Below, piece after piece: positions 7,969-16,154 of a stretch of 64,000 bases of DNA (position 1 is its first letter; the number at the start of each line of letters is the position of its first letter). The translations under genes and the position numbers were made by a program. Under the pieces are notes generated by a model. The model was not told the origin of the DNA. It worked only from the letters and a program-made list of their open reading frames with translations, and ran no database searches. The DNA comes from Bifidobacterium catenulatum PV20-2 (GTDB taxonomy: Bacteria > Actinomycetota > Actinomycetes > Actinomycetales > Bifidobacteriaceae): positions 62,001-126,000 of the forward strand of contig NZ_CP007456.1 in assembly GCF_000800455.1 (NCBI RefSeq), in the 5' to 3' direction.

Positions 7969-8694
7969 AATCGGTACTCCTTAAGCAAATGCGCGTTCTG
8001 CGCGCGGAGTAATGCGGCTTGGCAGCCGGCCGTGCGATTATCGCTGCGGCGTCACCATCCAGCGACACCGGCGACCGGGTTCGTTGCCGCATCCGGAACC
8101 CTCCCGGGCTCCTGACCTTGACCTTTCACTTCATCCAACTCTTCCAGGCCGCGTCCATTCCGCGATTATGCTCACAGTGAAATGCATTGGAAATGCTTTC
8201 GATTGCGTGCGCTGTCGGGTGAGGGGATGGTCGGCTCGAGGGCTGCTCGTTTCCGTGGTGGGCAGCTGGGTTTGGCATATTTTTGTTGCATTTTTCGCCA
8301 TGCCACATTTCCCAGCGGCATAGTGTTAAGCTGGTCTCAGCCGGGGGTCCTCTGCGGCGTTGAAATAAAACGCAATGAGCGGAGGCGTGCTCCCGGCTTT
8401 TTCGACTGCTCCCATATCCTCTCGGCGGATTGTGACGTTCTATGCCCTTAGGAGCATGGAGTGTGCGGTGGTTTGGATAGTGTGATCGGCTCCTTTCCGA
8501 CCGTCGGAGAAGAACGGCGGCGATAGTTCTGTAATTCCATCGTGGAACAGAATCGGCGGAGCTGGTTTAGGCGGTTGGCTGCGGCAGCGAGGTTGTAATT
8601 GCTGTGAATTGGCTGCTTGCCGTAGGGGAAAACGCCAAGGGCGGAGTCGCTCTTGGCGCATGACAGGACGCAGTGGATTGGCCAATGTCTCATG
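7969..8694. other. 726-bp gap with no convincing gene
   Basis: Between hsp20 and the AlbA_2 gene no frame shows recognisable protein sequence; the two overlapping 81-codon minus-strand frames near 8440-8693 are low-complexity and lack a ribosome site. The part next to 7968 should hold the hsp20 promoter. The only clear structure is the long hairpin at 8339-8402. A small RNA ending there is possible but unproven. Confidence 0.5.
8339..8402 (+). terminator. Long three-part hairpin with T tail (terminator or small-RNA 3' end)
   Basis: Nested complementary segments AGCCGGG/CCCGGCT, CCTCTGC/GCGGAGG and GCGTT/AACGC form one long hairpin with small internal loops, followed by TTTTT at 8398-8402. 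There is no plus-strand gene immediately upstream, so it may end an unannotated RNA. It does not contain the conserved SRP RNA sequence. Confidence 0.6.
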
Positions 8695-10341
8695 TCATAT
8701 TGCTGTATATCGCGCGTTGCGACCGCTCCCTACCTTTTTGGCACGACCTTCTTTGACGAGTTTCCGTAGTTGGTAGTACGCCTGATTCCCATCAAGGTGC
8801 AGCAACTCCATCACATCGTTTTTGCTTACGGTTTTTTGCTCGCGCATTAGCTTGATGATCAATTCGGGATAGCGCACTTTATCGATGCCTGACTGTCTGA
8901 CGTATTCCACCATCTTGCCGCTGCGTCGATACACTTTTGCTCCCAGCGTGTACGTGCGGCGGGTGCCGGAACCGGCGCTTTCTACGAGTCCAGATTCCGT
9001 CAGCTGCCCCAATACAGTGCGCAGGCGCTGATTGCTCATGTCGAGAGAATCCGACAGTGCGTCAAAGCTACAGCGTCTTTCTCGTTTGAGCTTATCCAGA
9101 ATGAGCAGTCCGTCGAGGGACATGGATTTGCCGCTGCGTTCGCGCTCCTCGGCCAGTAGCTCCACGAACGCTTTGTCAGGCGCGCTCCTGGGCAGGAGAA
9201 CCGATACTCCGTTTCCGTTGGATCTTGAATAGTCAGGCAGGGGACGGCCATAGTTCAGGGCTCCCTCAAAGATACGGTCGATTCCGCGTCCGGTTCTTTC
9301 GGCAAGGCCTGTTCGTTTTAGTGCGTCCATGAGGCATGGGTTGCGTCCGTGTGGTTCCGCGGTAAGTAAGTTGTGGATGTTGATACCTTCCACGAATCCG
9401 CCGGGATTGGCAATGGTTAGTCCTGCGTCATCCACTGATACTCGTACCCGTCCGAGAACTGAATAGTCTCTGTGCCCGAATGCGTTCACCAAAGCCTCCC
9501 TGAAAGCTCTCTCGTCGAATTCGGGCACCATCGAAGAGAACAGTCCTACATTCAATTCCGTTCCTGGATTCCAAGGGGCGAATGACTCCGCTATTTGCTC
9601 TATGGTTTTGAGCAGTGGACCACGATATGTCTTGTTCACCTTGATGTCGGTGCCTACAAGGACTTGGAACGCTGCTTCGTTTGTTGGGACGAGGCGTTGC
9701 AATGATTCCTCGCGGCCGATGAGCAGCAGTCCCGTCAAGGTCGGTGTTATATTCCCGTTTGCTGACACGGTGAGTTGCAGAGATTTTTCCAGATTCTCGT
9801 CTGAGAGCTCCAGCAGATTTCGGTCGCTGGATTGATAAGTAGCAATGATTCTACGCAGCCGGTCTCGTTCCAGCGGATCGAAATCCTCCCTTGTGGCTTC
9901 CGGAACCGGCTGGGCGGAGTAGTCGAGCTTGCCTAGATCGGAAAGACGGGTGACGATTTCATACGGATACATGGGCGCGCTCTCAGGCGTGCCGTCCACT
10001 TTCATCATGCGGCGGAGGATTTTCCCTGATCTGGTTGACACCACGCTGTGTGACTTAGGCACGTCGACTTGGATGACGGTGATGTCATCTCCGACTAATT
10101 GCGCGCGAACCGATACCGGAGGCACGGTTCTGTTGGCGATCATTGCCGCCAGGCCGATGGGGTCCTGATGCTTACGCTGTGCACCGGTCGGAGTGCCATC
10201 GTCTTCGACTCCCAAATATACGCGTCCGCCGTCTGTATTGGCTAGGGCGACAACGGCTTCCACTAATTCGGAATCGGGCAAGCCCTTGATGTCACTTTTG
10301 AATTCTTTGGACAGGGTTTCTTTACCGTATTCATGCGCCAT
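8695..10341 (-). CDS. Schlafen/AlbA_2-domain transcriptional regulator with ATPase-like and winged-helix domains
   Basis: A protein of 548 residues when started at 10341. Residues 8-120 form an AlbA_2 (Schlafen-like) domain: LSKEFKSDIKGLPDSELVEAVVALANTDGGRVYLGVEDDG. Around 280-365 is the RecG-like/HATPase-type region (DERAFREALVNAFGHRDYSV then LTIANPGGFVEGI). The C-terminus has two winged-helix segments (FDALSDSLDMSNQRLRTVLGQL and VMELLHLDGNQAYYQLRKLV). Such proteins are usually DNA-binding regulators. The frame is open to 10389, but those first codons run through an iterated operator, so 10341 is the better start. It may autoregulate through that operator. The target genes are unknown; no toxin or mobile gene lies beside it. 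Confidence 0.82.
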   Translation of the reverse strand: MAHEYGKETLSKEFKSDIKGLPDSELVEAVVALANTDGGRVYLGVEDDGTPTGAQRKHQDPIGLAAMIANRTVPPVSVRAQLVGDDITVIQVDVPKSHSVVSTRSGKILRRMMKVDGTPESAPMYPYEIVTRLSDLGKLDYSAQPVPEATREDFDPLERDRLRRIIATYQSSDRNLLELSDENLEKSLQLTVSANGNITPTLTGLLLIGREESLQRLVPTNEAAFQVLVGTDIKVNKTYRGPLLKTIEQIAESFAPWNPGTELNVGLFSSMVPEFDERAFREALVNAFGHRDYSVLGRVRVSVDDAGLTIANPGGFVEGINIHNLLTAEPHGRNPCLMDALKRTGLAERTGRGIDRIFEGALNYGRPLPDYSRSNGNGVSVLLPRSAPDKAFVELLAEERERSGKSMSLDGLLILDKLKRERRCSFDALSDSLDMSNQRLRTVLGQLTESGLVESAGSGTRRTYTLGAKVYRRSGKMVEYVRQSGIDKVRYPELIIKLMREQKTVSKNDVMELLHLDGNQAYYQLRKLVKEGRAKKVGSGRNARYTAI

Positions 10342-10354
10342 TTGCCACCGCCTG

Positions 10355-10430
10355 CTCTGATTCTCTGAATTTTTCTCTGAATTATACATTCCTTCTCTGA
10401 ATTCAGAGAAAGAGCTCTGAATTCAGAGAA
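10355..10430. promoter_or_regulatory. Iterated TCTCTGAATT operator upstream of the AlbA_2 regulator
   Basis: At least seven half-sites of the form CTCTGA(ATT) crowd into 76 bp. Two are full palindromes, TTCTCTGAATTCAGAGAA at 10393-10410 and CTCTGAATTCAGAG at 10415-10428. Three more run as direct repeats at 10355-10383. The cluster begins 14 bp before the preferred start codon, as expected for a self-repressing operator. Confidence 0.75.
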
Positions 10431-10461
10431 GGAGACTGGTCGCAAAGCCGATTGGGACCAA

Positions 10462-10653
10462 TCAGGCTTCCTGATTTTGCTTCACACTCTCGAATTCAAT
10501 GATGATGTTCTTTTTGCCGACTTCTTCGTGCATGCTTCGCACGAATTGCCCGAGAATGCCCTTGGTTCTCACACGGACCGAAGGGACCTTAACCGCATAG
10601 ATGCTGCCATCGTCCTGTTTCCCTTTACTGGAGGCGCCATCAGTTGTTGCCAA
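10462..10653 (-). CDS. Small hypothetical protein
   Basis: A 63-codon frame beginning with TTG at 10653. The C-terminal half (VRVRTKGILGQFVRSMHEEV then KKNIIIEFESVKQ) has the amphipathic, charged composition of a real small protein. The frame lies between the tRNA-Leu terminator and the AlbA_2 operator, on the same strand as that regulator. There is no good ribosome site before the TTG, and no family is recognised. It could be a small partner of the regulator or the remains of a longer gene. Kept with low confidence. Confidence 0.35.
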   Translation of the reverse strand: MATTDGASSKGKQDDGSIYAVKVPSVRVRTKGILGQFVRSMHEEVGKKNIIIEFESVKQNQEA

Positions 10654-10687
10654 ATGTGTTGTCGTAGAAAGGATTTGTTGTTAAAAC

Positions 10688-10721
10688 AAAAGGGCTGGAA
10701 TCGTTGGATTCCAGCCCTTTT
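10688..10721 (-). terminator. Terminator of tRNA-Leu
   Basis: A 15-bp perfect stem (AAAAGGGCTGGAATC at 10688-10702, complement at 10707-10721) with a 4-base loop. The minus-strand arm ends in TTTT. It lies 8 bp beyond the tRNA 3' end. Confidence 0.88.
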
Positions 10722-10728
10722 CGGCCCG

Positions 10729-10812
10729 TGCGAGCGGGGGGAGTTGAACCCCCACGAGCATACACTCACTGCCACCTGAAGACAGCGCGTCTACCATTCC
10801 GCCACGCTCGCA
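10729..10812 (-). tRNA. tRNA-Leu (anticodon CAG)
   Basis: On the minus strand the 7-bp acceptor stem TGCGAGC/GCTCGCA closes an 84-nt class II tRNA. The anticodon stem CTGTC/GGCAG holds the loop TTCAGGT, giving anticodon CAG. A long variable arm and the GGTTCAACTCC T-loop region follow. The 3' CCA is not encoded. A strong terminator follows directly. Confidence 0.95.
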
Positions 10813-10876
10813 GACAATCGACTAATTTACACCTTTACTATCTGTGGCACAAATCGGCGTGTCGCGATGGTTACGG

Positions 10877-11003
10877 TGTCCGATTCACCCAAATCGGACA
10901 GTCTGGGGCGTTCGGATGATGCGTGCATGACTGATTTACCCGAATCGGACACTCGGGTGAGTGGAGGATGCGCTGCGAGTGACCGATTCTGGAGAATCGG
11001 ACA
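10877..11003. repeat. Palindrome array B: three dyads at 51- and 52-bp period
   Basis: Copies at 10877-10900, 10928-10951 and 10980-11003. The first two carry CACCC- or TACCC-type centres and some arm changes; the third has TGACC in place of TGTCC. The spacer after each palindrome keeps a G-rich start (CTGGGGCG, TCGGGTGA). The array lies between tRNA-Leu and a small minus-strand gene. Confidence 0.92.
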
Positions 11004-11041
11004 AATAGACATGCGAATACGCGGCTGTGAACGGGCGTGAA

Positions 11042-11290
11042 TCAAGGCAGCATCAAATCGGTGCCGCCGAGAAAACGGTAGCCGCCGTCATCCAGCAATC
11101 GGGTTTTCGCAAAATGTAAGCCCAGGAGCGTGGCTTGCACCTCGTCGATGCCGTAAATGACATGCTCCCAGACGGTCTGTCCAGAAGCGTCTTCCAGACG
11201 AACGTTTACACTCCAGGTGTCCTCGTCGATTTGCGGTTCGGAAACCGACAACACCCGATCTCCACCCTCGTATTGGAATTGTCGCTGCAT
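11042..11290 (-). CDS. Small conserved-type protein resembling the DUF6968 family
   Basis: An 82-residue soluble protein without signal peptide. The sequence reads like a small alpha/beta fold: WSVNVRLEDASGQTVWEHVIYGIDEVQATLLGLHFAKTRL, ending near GTDLMLP. The YGIDEVQATLLGL helix resembles the DUF6968 group, whose function is unknown. It starts 12 bp after the stop of the Cys-rich secreted protein on the same strand, so it may share that operon. Family assignment is from memory and moderate. Confidence 0.6.
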   Translation of the reverse strand: MQRQFQYEGGDRVLSVSEPQIDEDTWSVNVRLEDASGQTVWEHVIYGIDEVQATLLGLHFAKTRLLDDGGYRFLGGTDLMLP

Positions 11291-11302
11291 GCTCGTCTCC
11301 CA

Positions 11303-11626
11303 TCAAATGCGTGTATCTTCGATTGCGGGTTGTTCGCTCTTCGGGTCAGAAGATAGTGTTTGGCTATTTGTCGCATTGGAACTTTTTCCCGCTAGGCAGG
11401 CGGCATAGGCTGCGGCTACCCCGGCCCAGCATACTGCGGCCGCAGCACCGTGTAGGCGTTTGCATGTTTTCCCTAAAAGTTTATATTCGTGATCACACGT
11501 TGCTTTTGAGGAGACTGTGACTGCAGCTGCATTGCTTACTGATGGATTACTGATGGCGCATGGGGGCATTCCCTGAACTGTTGATAATGTACAAGCGAAG
11601 GTAATTGTTAGAATAGTTTTCAGCAT
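11303..11626 (-). CDS. Small Cys-rich secreted protein, function unknown
   Basis: A 107-residue protein with an N-terminal hydrophobic signal (LKTILTITFACTLSTVQG). Six Cys residues occur in all, four of them in the central segment CDHEYKLLGKTC and VCWAGVAAAYAACLAG. The core is Ala-rich and hydrophobic and the tail is polar and acidic. AGGAC lies at a fair distance before the ATG at 11626. It sits 32 bp after the other secreted protein on the same strand and diverges from a two-component system. Local DNA is visibly richer in A and T than the flanks, suggesting transfer. A secreted peptide (bacteriocin, signal or adhesin-like) is possible; no family is recognised. Confidence 0.6.
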   Translation of the reverse strand: MLKTILTITFACTLSTVQGMPPCAISNPSVSNAAAVTVSSKATCDHEYKLLGKTCKRLHGAAAAVCWAGVAAAYAACLAGKSSNATNSQTLSSDPKSEQPAIEDTRI

Positions 11627-11658
11627 AATTTAATGTCCTGCGATAACTGATATTGGAA

Positions 11659-12144
11659 TTAAATTAAAATATTCGCCAGAATTTGTGCTACGCAATGTGC
11701 AGTGCTTGCGTTTACGCCATGCTGACGGAGGAATTGCTCGATTTTGCCAGCTGCCCAATTCTCAGGTTTTTGCAGAAAGCCGGAGAGATCGCCGAGCCAT
11801 TTTGCTCCACTGAAAATTTTTGCCGCTACTTTAAGCGCTTTGGCTACATTTCCTACGGCTCCACGACTCTGTGGCACGTCATCCGTGTCATTCAATGGTT
11901 GCAAGGCGTTTGCATTTTTAGTGGGGAATATTCCGGAAGCCTCCGCCTCTGCCGGGTAAGCATATTGTTTGTCGGCTGTGGGCTGGACGGAGAGGCTATG
12001 TGCTCCGTGTTCGATTGCTGCGCTGTTCGGCACCTCATCCATGCTGGGAAGCGAAGCTTCATCTGCCATTGCTGTCGCGCTCCCCGATGCAAGTGTCGCA
12101 CAAGCCAAAATAGTCGCAATAACACGTAACGTGTTCTTTTTCAT
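11659..12144 (-). CDS. Small secreted protein with amphipathic C-terminal domain, function unknown
   Basis: A 161-residue protein with a classical signal peptide (KKNTLRVIATILACATLASG then SATAMADEA) and probable cleavage after AMA. A polar middle (residues 30-95) precedes a C-terminal domain of amphipathic helices (VAKALKVAAKIFSGAKWLGDL, then WAAGKIEQFLRQHGV and STAHCVAQILANILI). The last part looks like the helical bacteriocin or hydrophobic-peptide domains of Actinobacteria, but this is resemblance only. GAAAGGACA gives a good ribosome site. It is the first gene of a minus-strand operon that diverges from the histidine kinase, so the kinase pair may control it. Confidence 0.65.
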   Translation of the reverse strand: MKKNTLRVIATILACATLASGSATAMADEASLPSMDEVPNSAAIEHGAHSLSVQPTADKQYAYPAEAEASGIFPTKNANALQPLNDTDDVPQSRGAVGNVAKALKVAAKIFSGAKWLGDLSGFLQKPENWAAGKIEQFLRQHGVNASTAHCVAQILANILI

Positions 12145-12338
12145 ATATATGTCCTTTCGTCAAGTTGACGTGACATCAGTCGAGAGTAGAAGCGTGTTCG
12201 CAATTGTGATAGAGTGCTGTCACCTGTTAGGGGGATGTGTCGCATTAAATATTCAAACGGGTGACATTGCTGTTGTACGGAACCGCATTGCGTGATTTAC
12301 ATGATGACGGAATGTGTCCCCCGGTGAAAGGTGTGAAT
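12145..12338. promoter_or_regulatory. Divergent promoter region between secreted-protein operon and two-component system
   Basis: This 194-bp A+T-rich gap holds an inverted repeat TGTCACC (12218-12224) / GGTGACA (12260-12266), a second GTGACAT near 12170, and the palindrome GTCAAGTTGAC at 12159-12169. Repeated TGACA-type half-sites between divergent operons suggest binding of the LuxR-type response regulator encoded next door. This is inference from position. Confidence 0.45.
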
Positions 12339-13694
12339 ATGCGACGGAAGCAAAATGCATGCGATTCGAACGGTGGCGTACATACTGAGCGCGTGACGGC
12401 CGGCATGCATGACCTTACATATGGCTTGAAAGATTTTTTCCGCGAGGTCTTTCTTGATAAGGACGATATCGACTATGAGCGCCGCTTTGACGTGCGTTCC
12501 TTGCCATTGCTGGTTGTAGCGATGGCTGCAGGATGGCTCTATTCTCGTGATGGAAACGGATTCTATGCGTGTGTCAGCGCGATTTTTGCTGTTTCCTATA
12601 CTGTGTATTTCATCGTCAATCGAGGCGTGTACATCGTGCGCCTGTTCCGTGGGGAAAATATTTTCGGTAAACGGCGTGTGAGATGCATGAAATACCGTGG
12701 CACGATACATTCGTCGGTTGCGGGCGGGCTGGCAAAAGCCTTGGAAAAATTCGTTGATAACGATACGCTGTATGCGTATATCGGCGGATATGGTGTTCCG
12801 TTGCTGGGCACTGCGACAATGATTGCTTATGACGCGTCGCACTGGTTATGGTTGGCATTAGTCGGGGGAGTCTTGTGCGTTGTATATGCGCTGTATTGGC
12901 TGATATATGCATTTGTTGCCGCGCATCGGGCGCTTATCGCAGTGCTTGCGGATCGCGATAGGAGATTGGAACAGGCGGGTTATCGCATGACGGTTATGCG
13001 CCGAGATGCAAAATTGGCCAGCAGGACGCATGATACGGTTACCGGTGGTCTGTCGTATATTGCCTTTATTGCGCAGCAGCAGCTGGAGGGTAAAACCTTA
13101 TCGGACGAGGAACGGGTTGCGTGGAAACATATCGATGATGCGGCTCAACGTACGATGGACAATGTTCATGAAGTTATTGATATTCTTGGACGAGATATCG
13201 ACCCCGCAAATCCCGTTGGCGGCGAAGGGTTTGATTGCGAATCGCAAGAAATACAGATGCCAGATGTTTCTTCATTGGAGAGAATTATTCGCGAGCATTG
13301 TGATGAGGGGGATTCTCGGCTTAAGACGCTCGGGTTTGTTGGAACAAGTGAGATTCAGCTGGATGTTGCGGATGCTGATGATACTGGTGAAAGTGTTTGT
13401 GCGGATCTGATTGATGAGTGTACAAGTCTGATTGATGAGTTATACACCAATATTTCTTGTCACGCTGATACGAGTCAGCCATACGCTGTTTTTGTCAGTC
13501 GCGAGAACGGATGCCTCCGCATCACGCAGGTAAACGCTATAGCGTGCCCGCGCGATGCGCAGAGCGGCTATAAGAAGAAGGTTTCAGGAAGGGGACTTGC
13601 GTTTCATCGGAGGATGCTTGACGCGATGAGCGGGTCGATTACTACTTGTGAAGAGGGTGATACTTGGACGCTGCATGTGGTCATACCGTTGTGA
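12339..13694 (+). CDS. Membrane sensor histidine kinase of the NarL/LuxR-partner type
   Basis: A 451-residue kinase when started at the ATG at 12339, which is preceded by AAAGG; longer in-frame starts lack a site. The N-terminal half has about four to five membrane segments (LPLLVVAMAAGWLYS, FYACVSAIFAVSYTVYFIV, LWLALVGGVLCVVYALYWLIYAFVA). The phosphoacceptor is H231 in SRTHDTVTGGLSYIAF, like the HisKA_3 box HDxxxxxL. The C-terminal ATPase region is reduced: DELYTNISCHAD as N-box and SGRGLAFHRRMLDAMSGS as the G-box. It should phosphorylate the regulator encoded 85 bp downstream. The signal is unknown; the divergent secreted proteins may be signal or target. Confidence 0.8.
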   Translation: MRRKQNACDSNGGVHTERVTAGMHDLTYGLKDFFREVFLDKDDIDYERRFDVRSLPLLVVAMAAGWLYSRDGNGFYACVSAIFAVSYTVYFIVNRGVYIVRLFRGENIFGKRRVRCMKYRGTIHSSVAGGLAKALEKFVDNDTLYAYIGGYGVPLLGTATMIAYDASHWLWLALVGGVLCVVYALYWLIYAFVAAHRALIAVLADRDRRLEQAGYRMTVMRRDAKLASRTHDTVTGGLSYIAFIAQQQLEGKTLSDEERVAWKHIDDAAQRTMDNVHEVIDILGRDIDPANPVGGEGFDCESQEIQMPDVSSLERIIREHCDEGDSRLKTLGFVGTSEIQLDVADADDTGESVCADLIDECTSLIDELYTNISCHADTSQPYAVFVSRENGCLRITQVNAIACPRDAQSGYKKKVSGRGLAFHRRMLDAMSGSITTCEEGDTWTLHVVIPL

Positions 13695-13779
13695 AAACAA
13701 TAGGTTTTGGTGTAGATATTTGATAATTATTCATGCTGAAGCTTTATAAAATATCGCAAGTAATTTGGTGGTTAATATA

Positions 13780-14496
13780 ATGGAAACTAATGTGGAAAGA
13801 ATTGACAAATCAGTTGAACATATAGGAATAGTCGACAATGATGTGTTGACGTTGAGTGCGTTGTCTAGCTATTTGACTCAACAATTTGGAGACAAGAAAA
13901 TTTTATGGCGATGCACGCTTGGTAAAAAAGCTGCGGAATTATGTAGTAATTCGCAAACACGTCCCCAGATATTACTCATGGATATGTCATTATCTGATGC
14001 CGATGGCGTGCAGATTTGCCAGGAGATTCGGCGTACTGTTGACGATATGCCGATTTTGGCGATTACTTCTTTTCCGTTGCGCCGATATGCTGCTGCGGTG
14101 GCTCAGGCTGGAGTGCAAGGCATTGTCGCGAAACGAAATTTGCGCACTATTGCCGCTGCTCTCGAATGCGTTGTATCTGGACACGTTTATCTGCCGTATG
14201 AGTTAGCGGAAACCATGCCGGATCTGCATTTTGAGTTGCCAGTACAGGCGCATCGTAGGATCGTGGCAGAGACTCTTGGCGGGCAGGCCGTGAAACCAGT
14301 TTTGTCCGATCGGGAAACGGCGATTATAGCCAGGTATGCGCGAGGGCAGACCACACTTCAAGTGGGGGAATGCTTAGGATTATCGGAGAACACTGTCAAG
14401 ACTTATACCAAGCGTGCCATGGCGAAGCTTGGGGCGAAAACGCGAGGTCAGGCAATAGCCCTCTGGCTGATGCAAACCATGACGCATGGTGTGTGA
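13780..14496 (+). CDS. LuxR/NarL-family response regulator
   Basis: A 238-residue response regulator. The receiver domain spans residues 13-130 with phosphoacceptor D68 in ILLMDMSLSDADGV and the switch residue T in ILAITSF. The LuxR-type helix-turn-helix is at about 175-235 (LSDRETAIIARYARGQTTLQVGECLGLSENTVKTYTKRAMAKLGA). The frame can begin with TTG at 13765, but the ATG at 13780 follows GGTGG and is the likelier start. It forms a two-gene unit with the kinase upstream. Its codon use and base content match the A+T-rich island, not the flanks. Confidence 0.9.
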   Translation: METNVERIDKSVEHIGIVDNDVLTLSALSSYLTQQFGDKKILWRCTLGKKAAELCSNSQTRPQILLMDMSLSDADGVQICQEIRRTVDDMPILAITSFPLRRYAAAVAQAGVQGIVAKRNLRTIAAALECVVSGHVYLPYELAETMPDLHFELPVQAHRRIVAETLGGQAVKPVLSDRETAIIARYARGQTTLQVGECLGLSENTVKTYTKRAMAKLGAKTRGQAIALWLMQTMTHGV

Positions 14497-14535
14497 TTTA
14501 GGCAGCTTTTATCTCTGATAAACGTATATGTGCTG

Positions 14536-14611
14536 TGACCGATTCTGGAGAATCGGACACTCGTTGGGTTTAGGAAAGAGCTTGGGTGTCCTTATTCTCC
14601 CGAATCGGACA
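14536..14611. repeat. Palindrome array C: two dyads at 51-bp period
   Basis: Copies at 14536-14559 and 14587-14611; the second has one extra T in the left arm. They sit between the convergent response regulator and tgt, just outside the tgt terminator. Confidence 0.9.
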
Positions 14612-14638
14612 CATGGGACGGGATACGGGGAGGCATGA

Positions 14639-14668
14639 AAAAGCGCCGACGGGGGTTCATCGGCGCTT
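14639..14668 (-). terminator. Terminator of tgt
   Basis: Stem AAGCGCCGA (14641-14649) with TCGGCGCTT (14660-14668); on the minus strand it runs into TTTTT. It lies 40 bp after the tgt stop. Confidence 0.88.
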
Positions 14669-14707
14669 GAGCTGTTTTCAGGATACTTAATCCGGAGTGG
14701 CTTTGCC

Positions 14708-16090
14708 TCAGCCCTTGGAGCCGTTTTCGTAGAACTTGGCGAGTGTCTCGTCGCGGAATTCGTTGAAATAGCCGCCGTCGATCGATGCGCGGATATCGTC
14801 GAGCAGTTTTACGAAGAAGTGCTCGTTGTGGATCGTCGCCAGCGTGAAACCGTTGAATTCGCGGGCGCGCAACGCATGGTCCACATAAGCGCGCGAATAG
14901 TGTGTGCAGGTGTAGCAGCCGCAGTCCTCCTCAAGCGGACCGAAATCGTGCTTGAACTGCGCGCGCTTGATGTTGTAGCGGCCGTGGCGCGTGAAGATCG
15001 CACCATTGCGGCCGCAACGCGCGGGGGCCACGCAGTCGAAGGTGTCGCCGCCGTTCTCCACGCAGGCGAAGATGTCGTCCACCGCAGCGATGCCGAGCAC
15101 GTGACGCGGTCGGCTTTCCGGCATCGCATCGCAAATCCAAGCGCAAGTGTCGCCGATAATGCGCTTTTCAATCGCGCCGCCGATGCCGACGCCGTCGAAA
15201 TCGAGCGAAGCGATCTGTTCGGCCGCATGCCTGCGCAAATCCTCATAATTCGCGCCCTGCACCACGCCATACAGCGCCTGATACGGCTTGCCGACGCGCT
15301 CTTCGGTAAGCCTCTTATGCTCGGCAACGCAACGTTGCGCCCAACGGTAGGTGCGTTCCACGGAACGCTCCTGGTAGCCGCGCGTGTTCATCAGTGTGGT
15401 CAGCTCGTCGAACGCGAACATGATGTCGGCGCCGATCTTATGCTGGATTCCCATTGAAATTTCGGCGGAAAAACGGTGCAGTGAGCCGTTGAGCGGCGAT
15501 TTGAACGTTACGCCGTCCTCGTCTACGAACGCGAGGCGCTCCTTGCCTTCGGCGATCACGTCGTCTGATTTCATGCCGGTCACATCCATGGCGAGCGTTT
15601 TCTTGAAGCCCGCGCCGAGCGAAAGCACTTGGAAACCGCCGGAATCGGTGAAGGTCGGACCGTTCCAATTCATGAATTTGGCAAGGCCGCCGGCTTCGTC
15701 GAGCACTTGCTCACCGGGGCGTTCATACAGGTGAAACGCGTTGGACAGCAAGCATTGTGCGCCGAGATCCTTCATGGTTTCAGGCAGCACGGCTTTCATC
15801 GCGGCCTGCGTGGCCACGGGCACGAACGCCGGAGTGTGAATATCGCCGTGGGGGGTGTGAATGATGCCGGTGCGGCCGTATCGTGCGCCGCCGCGTCCCT
15901 TGCCGTCGGCCGCGTCGGGAAGGCGGGTTTTCTGCTCGAAATAGAAGGCGTCGCGGCGGCCCGGCTTGTCTGGTTCCGCTCCACGCGGATGTTCGATGAG
16001 GTTTTCGACTGGTGTCGCCATGTTCGCTGCGGCTGTTGCTGCGGTTTCGTGCGCCGCCGCGTTGATCTGTGGTTTGTTCAAGCTTGTCAT
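14708..16090 (-). CDS. tgt: Queuine/preQ1 tRNA-guanine transglycosylase
   Basis: A 460-residue enzyme that exchanges the guanine at position 34 of GUN-anticodon tRNAs for a queuosine precursor or queuine. Family motifs are plain: the substrate pocket TDSGGFQVLSLG, the GIGGAIEKRIIGDTCAWICDAMP segment, and the zinc site CGCYTCTHYSRAYVDHALRA near the C-terminus. Compared with the usual length of about 375-430 residues it has an N-terminal extension of roughly 65 residues (MTSLNKPQINAAAHETAAT onward) not belonging to the catalytic barrel. The ATG at 16090 has only a weak GAAAG site. It is monocistronic with its own terminator. No preQ1 synthesis genes are in the window, so the base may be salvaged. 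Confidence 0.95.
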   Translation of the reverse strand: MTSLNKPQINAAAHETAATAAANMATPVENLIEHPRGAEPDKPGRRDAFYFEQKTRLPDAADGKGRGGARYGRTGIIHTPHGDIHTPAFVPVATQAAMKAVLPETMKDLGAQCLLSNAFHLYERPGEQVLDEAGGLAKFMNWNGPTFTDSGGFQVLSLGAGFKKTLAMDVTGMKSDDVIAEGKERLAFVDEDGVTFKSPLNGSLHRFSAEISMGIQHKIGADIMFAFDELTTLMNTRGYQERSVERTYRWAQRCVAEHKRLTEERVGKPYQALYGVVQGANYEDLRRHAAEQIASLDFDGVGIGGAIEKRIIGDTCAWICDAMPESRPRHVLGIAAVDDIFACVENGGDTFDCVAPARCGRNGAIFTRHGRYNIKRAQFKHDFGPLEEDCGCYTCTHYSRAYVDHALRAREFNGFTLATIHNEHFFVKLLDDIRASIDGGYFNEFRDETLAKFYENGSKG

Positions 16091-16154
16091 GCTTTCAACT
16101 GTATGCGATAGCGCCGATTGCCGACGGTGGCTACGTCGTTCGCCGGCTGAATAC

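Noticed and set aside
8339..8402. SRP (4.5S) RNA
   Set aside because: The conserved apical sequence with the AGGAAGCA-type loop is absent.
8440..8693. Two overlapping 81-codon minus-strand frames
   Set aside because: No ribosome site, overlapping in different frames and low-complexity; treated as chance.
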